A DNA stretch of 64,000 nt from Zonotrichia leucophrys gambelii (lineage: Eukaryota > Chordata > Aves > Passeriformes > Passerellidae), in the NCBI RefSeq assembly GCF_028769735.1, contig NC_088170.1:48703585-48767584 (forward strand). Direction: 5' to 3'. Positions within the stretch are counted from its first letter, which is position 1; every line of letters begins with the position of its first letter. A model generated the notes under the pieces. It was not told where the DNA came from. It made no database searches and saw only the letters and a program-made list of their open reading frames with translations. Below, piece after piece: positions 36,906 through 46,572 of this stretch. Position numbers and translations under genes: made by a program.

Positions 36906-37216
36906 TGTTAAAGGAATAAAGTAGGTGTTTATTAAAAGGCCTTCAAAGGACACACCTTGGGCAGTACAAGAGCCTGGCCAAGGCTACACCCAAGATGGGT
37001 GCTGGGTCACACCTTTTCCCACTTTTGGTCCATTTACATATTGGGGTTAATTGTCCAATTACAGCTTCAGGTTATAAAGTCCCATCCTTCCAGATTGCTC
37101 TCCTCAATTCCCTGTTGTTTACACTTCTTGGGCCTGAGACTGCAATGGTGTCCTTGGTTCTTGGGCTGGAAAAGGATTGTTTTGTCTCACTAAACTGTGA
37201 AGAGAACTTGCTGACA
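36906..37216 (-). mobile_element. ERV solo LTR, minus strand, first of two abutting LTRs
   Basis: Read on the minus strand, it ends in an AATAAA (rc at 36928-36933) followed by about 20 bp closing on CCTTTAACA. The body ('cttgggtgtagccttggcc', 'ggacactttataacctgaa'-like) follows a passerine LTR family that includes a short U3 with a TTATAA box. The 5' end is taken as TGTCAGCAAGTTCTC at about 37216, which places it one base from the next LTR. Neither internal genes nor a clear target-site duplication is present. Confidence 0.65.
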
Positions 37217-37217
37217 C

Positions 37218-37604
37218 TGTTACAAGGCTTGCAAGGGTTTTTCAGGGTGAGAGAGATAGACGAGAATCTTGGTTTCATGATCAGAAGGCTGGATTTATTA
37301 TTTTATGATATATAATACATTATGACTATGCTAATAGGAATAGAGAGAAAAGTTCAGAAGCTGCTAAGTTAAGAATAGAATAGGAATCAATAAACAAGGG
37401 AGCTCTCTCTGATTCTGTCCCAGAGAGAGCTCAATCTCTGATTGGCCCTTAATTGTAAACATGGAACATGGACCAATCACAGGTGCACCTGCTACATTCC
37501 ACAGCAGCAGATAACCATTGTTTACATTCTCTTTCTGGGGCCTCAGCTTCCCAGAAGGGGAAAAATCCTAAAGAAAGGATTTTTCACAAAAGATGTCTGT
37601 GACA
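37218..37604 (-). mobile_element. ERV solo LTR, minus strand, second of two abutting LTRs
   Basis: Minus-strand start is TGTCACAGACATCTTTTGTG (37604 downward) and the end is AAGCCTTGTAACA (at 37218), giving TG...CA termini over 387 bp. An AATAAA lies at 37294-37299 (rc), about 75 bp before the 3' end. CCAAT-type boxes (rc of attggccc and ccaatcac) lie at about 37441 and 37474. The sequence matches my memory of an abundant zebra finch ERVK-type LTR. The bases acac occur immediately on both sides (37214-37217 and 37605-37608), a possible short target-site duplication. A perfect 12 bp hairpin lies inside at 37400-37432. Confidence 0.75.
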
Positions 37605-40548
37605 ACACTTTATATGAAGTTCACAGTTATACACTAATGCAGTACAGAATCTGGAAAATATGAAAGCTAAAACTTAAGGCATCAGGAAACTCATTTTACT
37701 AATATTCCATGTTTTTAATTTTGTCTTACTTCTCAGATATCCTTTAAAATTTGACTGTGTAACCTAGTATAATCTGCGCACTGTAGGTAACACCAGAAAA
37801 GTGAGAGTAATTAAATAAATCTTTTTCAGACATTCAGTGTTGGAATTCAGTTATGTCACCAAAACCCCACCTTTTGTGTCAGAAGTTGTTTGTAAATTTG
37901 GCTCATTTCAGTATAGCTACATTGTGCCATTCATATGGCTAAAATGGACAATATCTTATGAAGTATGTGAGTGAACGTACAATGTATAGCATGTATTTGA
38001 ACATTTCAGTAAAGCAAATATGCTGTCATAGATGACATAATCCAAATCCTCAGTGAAAATGAAAAGAAAAGTCTAAGGATAGTAGCACATTTAAGTTCAT
38101 ATTCATTTTGAATGAATAATCTTGCTACATATCCTCTGTGCTTCAAAAATTAATCACATCAACACATGCAAGAGCTGTTCACATGGGCAGTGGTTCCAGT
38201 CACAAGTGATGCATCGCTCCATTGTGCTCCTTTGTTTTTGCATGTTAACCCTTTTTGCCTGTAATAATCTCGTTAAATAACCTGAATAATGCACAGCATT
38301 GTGGTTTAATAATTACCATGGACACATGGCTAACTCAGTCCTCCTCAGTACTCTGGCACATTTTCTGTGTTAGACATGCTGCTCTTTGACAGTCATGGCT
38401 CAAGTGGAAACCACTCTGACTGAATAAGTGTATGCTAATGCACAATTTGCATGTGGTATCAGAAACAAATCTAGACATTTAAAAAAATCTCTAAAACACA
38501 ATGGTTTTTATTTTCTTGTCATGTACTCTAGAGTCTTCGCCAGATAATGTCATATGTAACTTAACTTTATTTCTTTATTAAGGTCTTTTTTAAAATTAAA
38601 TATCTCTCTAAGAGGTTTTTAATATGATGTGCATAGATAATAACAATGGGAAGTGGAAATAAAAAAGAAAACTGTTTCATTTTTGGGACAACATTCAGAT
38701 TCCTAAAGCTCCTCTGCATTGTTCTGGAGTAGATAAAAGAGACTTAAAAATTTATAATATACACAAATTTGTATATGAAGAACTTTATTGCTCTTTATGT
38801 GTAATTCTACCCTGCTCTTTTCTGCAAGTTCAAAAGACTGATGAGAGGCTTCTCTTTCTCAGTCCTGAACAGAAATATAGGTCTACAAAGAGAAAGCGAA
38901 CATGTTTACTTGGGGCAGAGTGAACAAACTTCATAATCTCTGGTAGACTTAAAAAAAATTCTTAGAAAAAAATATTCATTATACATTTTAAAGTGCTGTC
39001 GTTAATATACATGAGTAAATAGACCCTCTCACCTCCGTGCTAAAAAAAACGAAGCTTGAAAAAAACCTGAGCTCACCAAACAAAAAATTAGGTCAATGTA
39101 GTTTTGGGATCAAAGGGCAAAGCTGTAAATGCACTGTAATTGCATGATTTTGCATTTAACTGCAATAGCAACAGAATACAGACACTGTGAAGGAGAGGGC
39201 GCATCTGTTTTGGGCACTGGGTCTCTGGGTATTGTTAGGTGGCAGAATCACTCTGAAGCACTATATACATCAAACTGTATTGTACATCATTTATTTATTG
39301 CTAACTTTGGAGATAACAGACTTAGTAGCTGAACAACCTTGTACCTTAGGTCTCATAAAGGGAGATACATTTACAGGGGTCACTAAGTTTAAAAGTACAG
39401 TACACTCAGTACACAGTGGGTGATGATCACAGAGGGGAAGCATGAAGAGGGTAGGTCATTTACACTCTTTTGGCATCATTAATTTTAATTTGAAACTTGG
39501 CTTTGAAAGGCAAATTGAAAAGAGCACATATGACTTTGCAAAAAGTTCCCTTGAAGTCTGAACAATGAACAGGGCTGAAATGCTGAATATTAAATAACTT
39601 GGAGATTTGAGTCGATACAACCCTCTGTCATTCAGCTGTATCCTGGTCTGCCCCTCTCATTAAGCGCTTGGAACCACTATTGCTTGGCATGGCACTTCAG
39701 GAGAAATGAAAGTCATTGCATGCCATATGAGTGGGAAACTCTGGGGCCAGGAGTGTCACTGCTCTCTTTTAGAAGCACTGCATGAGAGCATTGGAGCGCA
39801 TTCGTGTGTGAATTCAATTACTGGCCTTTACAGGTGTAGCCCCTGAAGATGATAAAGCACTGCCTGTGTGTTCCTGACCAGTTGCTTCCTGCCTTCAACA
39901 CCTACTTGTTGCACATTGCTGGCATGGATAGGAACAAAGGAATAGGACAGGGAATAACAATGTAGAACAGCACGTAGATTCAAGTGAACGAAATATCTAG
40001 TTAACAGCTTATGTGGACAGTAGGGATCAAATAATTTATTCAGCCTTAAAATAATCCATGTGGATAGTTTAGTATATCTAGATATTACCATATGCATTAC
40101 CTCAAATGCTAACATATGACACTAAGGTAATTTATATACCAGCACTTTTAAAACAAGAACTTAGGACTTCTAGTAATTAATTTTCCTGCCCTGTGAAAGA
40201 AGAAAGACGGATCTCGACAGTTTTAACTGATGAGTCAAATAACTGCAATGAATCAAAGTATATTTCTAGGTGCCACATATATTGTGCTTAATATAATGTT
40301 ACTGAAAAAAGATATTTTGGTAAAATACCAGCAAAAGAAGGAACTGGAACCACTCTTTACCTCTTTGGAGTCATCATCACTGTCCTGATTTCAGCTAGGC
40401 TTGAGCGATTTGCTTCTCAGTAATTAACAGTACTGTGTTTTGACTTAGGAATTAGAATGGAGTTGACAACATTTTCTAAGTGGTGTTTATCTTTAGTAAA
40501 GGACTTATTTTTTCTTGTCTCATGCTCTGCCAGTAAGGTGGTATGCAT
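37605..40548. other. Unique intergenic DNA with candidate conserved elements
   Basis: No gene. Two stretches (38170-38480 and 39440-39840) are non-repetitive, moderately balanced in base composition and rich in TAAT, AATTA and POU-like cores, unlike the oligo-A/T noise around them. They are listed as findings, not as proven regulatory elements. Confidence 0.5.
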
Positions 40549-40748
40549 AAAAACAAACTGGGGAGGAACAAAACTGTTATAGGTGACTGGAACTGATCAG
40601 AGGGATGTTCCACACCACAAAATTTCATGCCCAGTATATAAACTGGGGGGAGTTACCAGAAGTGGGGGTTAGTCTGGTTTTGGGAAGGGGGGTCTGGCAT
40701 CAGTCAGCAGGTGGTGAAACCTAGTGTTAAGCATCACTTGTTTTTTTA

Positions 40749-40795
<47 letters not shown>

Positions 40796-40905
40796 CTATT
40801 ATTATTATTTAGAATTATTACTGTATTTTACTTTAATTTCAATTATTAAACTGTTCTTATCTCAACATAAACATTTTACTTTGATGCTTGCCCTCATGCC
40901 ATTGG
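40549..40905 (+). mobile_element. Old, 5'-truncated ERV LTR carrying an (ATC)n expansion
   Basis: Same family as the LTR at 24042-24570 but in plus orientation and more diverged. It shows a TATA box in 'ccagtatataaactggggg' (TATATAAA 40635-40642), then 'gcatcagtcagcaggtggtg', 'agcatcacttg', a trinucleotide repeat, an ATTAAA poly(A) signal (40845-40850) and 'ctgttcttatctcaacata'. The 5' end of U3 is missing, and the 3' terminal GGGGTTAAAC is too decayed to see. In related avian LTRs a trinucleotide-rich spot sits at this position. Confidence 0.7.
40749..40796 (+). repeat. (ATC)n trinucleotide microsatellite
   Basis: About 15 uninterrupted CAT/ATC units followed by a short (ATT)n run. It lies inside the R/U5 region of the old LTR and probably expanded from that LTR's own trinucleotide tract. 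Confidence 0.95.
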
Positions 40906-43879
40906 TGAATGCATCTGAGTGTGTCTTCTAGGAAGCCTTTGGCTTCTCTGTCACACTGCAGCACAGGTTTCCTGTGTCAGTCTATGAGTGTATCAAGACA
41001 GACAGCTGTTTTCTTGTGCATGGAATCACAGCTTGGGAGAAAGGCTCTAGCTCTGCCTTAGTATGGTGAAAAGCCCCTATACAGTTGACTGATTGCTGTT
41101 TTTCCGCTGCTGTTTGTTACTGTCGATTATACTTCAGCTTTATATTTCTCTTAGCACTTAATGTGCAGAATTATTTCTTTTTAATTTTCAAAAGACTAGA
41201 TCAAAATAACTGATGATCCTAGCCCTTTTTCATTTATCATGTCTGTTTACAATATTTTTTTTATTTTTTTGAGGAAATGTGTGTATACACATCAGATGGT
41301 TTTTTGAAACAAAAAACTTTCCTCAGTTCATATCTTGCATAGATTTAATACACTCTCCAACAGCAGCTGTTGATTATTGCCCTGCACAATTACAACAGCC
41401 TAATTAGTTTCACGTAGATTACAGTAGTTTCATGCCAAATTAAAAGTACAGGTCGAAGGACTAATGTGAGATCAGCCTTTAGAAATTTGAAGCACACCTG
41501 GATCCAGCAATTTATAAATATATAAAGCCACTTCATACACTATCCAAAAGCAAAAATTCACAATGGATATAATTAGGAATGTTGTTCTGTCTTAGCAATT
41601 AGGCTATGGCTGATATGTACATTATTATGAAAATGAGAAAGTTGCATTATATTATTTGCATGCTATTGAAATACTTAATGCTTATTACTGTGGTCATGGA
41701 AAATGTTAAACAATTGAAACAACTAACACTTTTAAAAATATTACTTACTGGACAATAATCCTGTTTTGAAGGCTACTGAAAACAAGGAGTTCTTTCCATT
41801 ATGTGGAATATTTTATTGGCCATGTTCAGTGTCTAGTTTTGGGTAGGATAAGACAAAAAGGCACTCTCACTGTGGTCATATTTTTATGAAATAAGATGGG
41901 TCCTTCCTATACCCAGAACATGTTAAGTGTGGCATGAGGTGTTGATGAGTCTCTCTTAGGAGAATAAAGAGGGTGATGAGAGGCTCTTGCCTGAGCAGGT
42001 TAAAAGATCTTGGCCTGTTTAGCCTTGTGAAGTCTGCCAGAGGACATTATTCTTCTTTACAGGTAAAAAAATAGAAATCAAGTAGGTGGCCACTTGTGAT
42101 TCTTGTTGAGGTCTCCTTTCACACGAGTTGTGCCATGGGGAGGTGGAGGGAGAAGACATGAGCAGAAGTGATAAGCCCCATCTCCTCTCTCCTTTGAATG
42201 AGAGCATTCCCTGCATGTAAGAACCACAACCTCTTCCTGGCTTGTAAACCTGGTACATGGAATTAGGGAGATGAGAAGCAGCTTCCTGGAGAGTGGAGCT
42301 ACTGGAAAGCAGAAATTCCCAGAGTCTTCTCTGATGAATGATCACCTGGGTAAACATCAAAAAGGCAGGACATCTGCTCATGAAAAAGAAAAATATTATC
42401 TGGAAAATGTACGAGAACTGATGAGAAATAGAATAAGGTTGCTAGTAAGCTGAGAAATAAGTTTTCTGAACACTTTGTTGTTAATACAGTTTTATGTTGA
42501 ACTGGTTTAAGGAGGGTACTCAAAGAAGTTATGAAAATGACAAAAAGATTTGGCTACAGGGAACTGGTTTAAATTGCTCTGCTGTTCTTTCCAAAATCTC
42601 AACCCATTTCTAAATACATTTCCTTTTGATAATTGAAAACTTTGAGTTTTCAAAATTATACATTAATTAATGTAACTACACAAGATTTTTTGCATAGATC
42701 TTTACAGATTTCTTTTCAGGTTTATAAACCCTTGTCTTTATCTTATTTTCTCAGACTGAGTATCTTTTCCTTTCTCATTTATATGAAGAGTTTTCTCTTG
42801 CATGCACATACCTACCATCAAAGGGCTTAAAAGAAGCTGTTTTCCTAGTGACTGCCGACTACTGGAAAACCCTCTACAGATGTGAAAGGCTTAAGGACAT
42901 TCAAATTATTAAATAATTGAAATGAACTTATTTCATTTTATCAATACTTTTAATACAATGGTATTTTTTTCTGTTTGCAGACAATAGCAGGTTTTCAAGA
43001 GATTCAAGATCTCTGTATAGTTGAGTGTCTCAGAATGCATTTCCTTCCTATGATTTTGATGCACTTAAATTATTTTTTTACCATTTGAAATCCACATATA
43101 AATAATCTGCTTCACCAAACAACTAAAATGGGAGAACACAAGTAAGTAATTTAAATTTTAATTTGGGCAGATATACGCAGACCTACCTTACCATCAAAGA
43201 GCATTAATGGAAACAAAGGCAAATTTGCATCAGCCTCCTGATGAATAAACTGTAAACAATAGTTGTGAAGTATTTAATTAGCAGGTTCATAATAAAAGGT
43301 TTTAATGGACACTATGTTTCTGAAGCTATGTGAAATAGAAAGTACTTACCAGAGGTAATAACTAGTTTAATTTCCTTCCATAAGTATAGCAGCCATTCTT
43401 TTCAAATTATTGTGCTTATGAGCTGTGAAGTGAGACCATTGAGAGGAAGTCTCACTTCAGTTTGGAAAGCACATATACGAAAATGTAATTCTGTCCCAGT
43501 GTGACCCCAAGTCACTGAGATTAACAAGGATTCCCCATTGACTTTGGTTGCATTGGTGCTCTCTGATAATATATGTACTTTTTAAATATATTAAAGATAT
43601 AGCACAGTCTTAAAAACTGGTAATAATGCTCATCACCATCACTGTAAAATAGTAAAGTACTGAAATAAAGCAGTATAAGAGTCCATAAAAGAATCTAAGG
43701 GTCCAACATTTCAATAATGTTATCATATTCATACACGTAATCAGTCCTCTTCTGCAGCAATGCACGACGAGTTTCCACAGTGTAGTAAGACAGAAACATA
43801 TAATTTTCCCTTGCTGGAGGGTATGACTCCATAGGTGTTAAGAGCTTTAACAGAGTTACTTAATTTTACTTGAGGCTAT
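40906..43879. other. Unique intergenic DNA, one weak CR1-like patch
   Basis: No gene. The stretch at about 41955-42060 ('gatgagaggctcttgcctga', 'ggcctgtttagccttgtgaa') recalls the CR1 region around 'ggtctgttcagcctggagaa' but is too short to call firmly. A candidate conserved element is noted at 43180-43330. Confidence 0.5.
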
Positions 43880-44497
43880 TATTCATAGACTTATTAAGGC
43901 TGGAAAAGATTTCTAACGTGACAAGTCCAACCATTATTCCACCATTGCCAAGTTCGCCATTAAACCATGCCTTAAGTGTGCCCAAAGTGCCCCATCTGCA
44001 CTTTATCTGAAAACTTCAGGGACTGTTAGTCTGCCACTTTGCTTGGCAGCCTATTTAAATGCTTGACCACCCTCTCAGTGAAGAAATTTTACTTCATGTG
44101 AAATTCAACCCCACCCCCCTGGCCCAGCCTGAGGCCATTTCCTCTTATCCTATCACCTGTGACCTGGGAGAAGAGGCTCCACCTGGCTACAATCACGTTT
44201 CAAGTAATTGCAAAGAGCAAAAAGGTTTCCCTTAAACCTCCTTTACTCCAGGCCAAACAAACCCAGCTCCCTCAGTCACTCCTCATCAGACTCATGCTCC
44301 AACTCCTCCCCAGCTTCATTGCCCTTCTCTGTGTGTGGTCCAGCACCTCAAAGTCCTCTTGTAGTGAGGGGCCCAAAACTGAGCACAGGATTTGAGGTGT
44401 GGCCTCACCAGTGCTGAAAAACAAGAGGATGATCACTACTCCAGTCCTGCTGGCCAGGCTATTATTGATATACAGCACCCATCTGGCCTTAAAATTA
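43880..44497 (-). mobile_element. CR1 LINE, 5'-truncated, minus strand
   Basis: The plus-strand start (43886 on) is the reverse complement of a CR1 tail. The minus-strand frame 44272-44589 then reads FSTGEATPQILCSVLGPSL, followed by FEVLDHTQRRAMKL, the decayed equivalent of the CR1 ORF2 C-terminal block (LVRPHLEYC..W.P...KDIEVLERVQRRATKL). The copy stops near 44497 in the region upstream of that block. Several frameshifts and the plus-strand open frames across it are CR1 antisense, not genes. The tail type differs from the tail of the copy ending at 18426, indicating another CR1 subfamily. Confidence 0.92.
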
Positions 44498-46433
44498 TAA
44501 GTAAAAAAGTAAATTAAAAGAAAAATGTAAAAGTCTCTTGCTAAGAAATCCTGAAGTACTAAGATATTTGTAGTGTAATGAGAGAGCAAATAACACCAGG
44601 AAACATGAGATTTTGCTGTGATGGAGAGAGTTTAGCAAAAAAGAATTTGGACTTTAAACACCTCTAAATATGATATTGTAATGAGCAAAAGGTGTGATTC
44701 ATATATTTGTATCCAAAATTTCCTTTCTCAAGTGTTAGATTACTAGTTTAACTGTCTCAGCATCTAGACTACATGAAATATCAGAGTAATGGATTTAACA
44801 GCTTTGATTTACCTCTGTGATGTTTTACTTCTATGTTCCAGGAAATATAATTGTAATCAAAAGGATACAAGAACTTTCAGTGGTAGACTTGAGACAAAAA
44901 TAACCATTTCAGGTAATATTAGAAAACCAAAAAAATGTGTCAGGTGCTGAAAGAGTGGGGCAGCCCTTAACAGGAGAGAAAAGGCTGAAGGAGGAAACCC
45001 TGCAGGTTCATTTTAGCTAAGTCATGCTGCTGCCACTCTGTCATGCACTTAAAATGCCCACCACATCTCTCCTGTTTCGTTCTACCCTCAGGACCTCCAC
45101 TTTCTGGGCAAAGGTACAAGGTACAGATATCAATTTCTGTGACTGCAGGTTATAATTGCCTAGATCAGGACTTCTCTCATTTTTAATAATGCCCAAAGAA
45201 ACAGAAACCCCGAGATACCATGGTAAGGAATTCAATATAAGGACATAGATAAGAGAAAGCTTCAGGAAGTAATATGTCAATGTGGAGATGAACTAAAAAT
45301 AGCCCATGGACCTCTAAACATCCTTCACTCATCACACTTTTCCATATCTCATTCAGCTGAGTGCTAGAATATTTCCTTCACTGTAAATTATTTGAGAAGC
45401 TGAGCTGGTAAATTTGTTGTTGATAAGCAGCTTGAATATTCAGAAGCAAGAGGCCAGAGAGAGCTGGAACTTCCTGTCCAACAGAACAGACTAGTTGGGA
45501 TGCAGCAGGAGGGCTAGCACTAGTGAGAGCTATCTTCACAATGAATTTCTAATTCCTTTAGTGCTGTTAATGAACTCTTCACCAGTCCTGAGAACAGAAT
45601 ATTCCATTCCATCAGAGTATTAAAAATTATGCAAATGAGATATGGAGACCTAATTAGAGTGCAGGAATTGCATGGTTCAAGGGAAAGTTCACTTATGTAT
45701 CAGTAATTACACAACAGCCCTTTTTTCTAACAGGCTAAACCAATTCCATTTCATCATAATAAGTACTATAATTAAAACAGCTTTTCAAACTAATAATACA
45801 TGAAAAAACATAATAAAAAATGTGAAGTCCAGACATTCACAGGATCTGTTTAAAGACCTGGGAAGCATGCAAAATAGGAAGAGAATTATTTTGATGCATA
45901 TAGTATATTATTTTTGGCAACAGAATGTTAATGGCAAGTCCAAAATACACAGTATCAAGAAAGATCCATACTTGTAAAGTTCCTGTCAGGATTAGACCCT
46001 GAAGTTATCACACATTTTCTTTCTTTTCTTTTTTACTTTTTTTCTTTCAAAACTGTTACTGTTGACTAGTACACTATTACTGATAAGCTCAAAGGTGTTT
46101 GGTTGGACTGGTTTTTCAGAGAGAAGAATTAAAAAAAATTAAAAAATTTGATTAAAAAAAATACTGAAGAAAAACAATACTAAGAAAATGCATATAGATG
46201 TCCTTTTTCTCCTGCTGTTACCTGCTGCAGAAGAAAACTGAGAAAGCAGTTAAATGTGCAAGATACCAGACATCTGGGAGAAATATTTTTTGGTTTGTTT
46301 GTTTGGTTGTTTTGTTTTATTTTTATTTTCAACAAAACAAAAACTTTTTCCAGCTTCCTTGGAGATTGTACAGCAAATCTAGCAAGTTTAGCCTGTCTGT
46401 ATAACACAAAGAGGAGACCTTTAGGAAAAACAT
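44498..46433. other. Unique intergenic DNA, no gene seen
   Basis: No exon or transposon recognised. The interval includes a candidate conserved element at 45590-45790 with a perfect octamer. It also has a T-rich run near 46015-46050 and T/G and A-rich runs around 46130-46180 and 46285-46340. Confidence 0.55.
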
Positions 46434-46572
46434 GTCATTAGACTTCAAGATAAAGCATGATGCTAATAACACCAAGGTTGTGGTTTCAATCCCTATATGG
46501 GCAATTCACTGAAGAGTTGGACGAAACAATCCTTGTGGGTCTCTTCTGACTCAGAATATTCTGTGATTTTGT
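46434..46572 (+). mobile_element. tRNA-Ile-derived SINE with CR1 tail (TguSINE1-like)
   Basis: The 5' part follows isoleucine tRNA: GCATGATGCTAATAACACC (46455-46473) matches the anticodon arm and variable region (GCGTGGTGCTAATAACGCC), including the AAT anticodon. The B box for RNA polymerase III follows as GGTTTCAATCC (46482-46492; consensus GGTTCGANTCC), then CCTATATGGGC for the acceptor side. Most changes are C-to-T or G-to-A at former CpG sites. From about 46507 the sequence switches to a CR1 3' end (GAGTTGGAC..., CCTTGTGGGTCTCTTCTGAC, ATTCTGTGATTTTGT). A tRNA head joined to a CR1 tail is the structure of the passerine TguSINE1 family. The A-box side is strongly decayed. Confidence 0.78.
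46482..46492 (+). promoter_or_regulatory. Decayed RNA polymerase III B box
   Basis: GGTTTCAATCC in the tRNA-derived head of the SINE matches the B-box consensus except for an inserted or shifted T and the loss of the CpG. The A box upstream is poor, so transcription is doubtful. Confidence 0.55.

Noticed and set aside
41955..42060. Possible CR1 fragment
   Set aside because: Similarity limited to two short words; too weak to annotate as an element without alignment.
44159..44417. Overlapping plus-strand frames with Ser/Pro-rich products
   Set aside because: Antisense of the CR1 C-terminal region.
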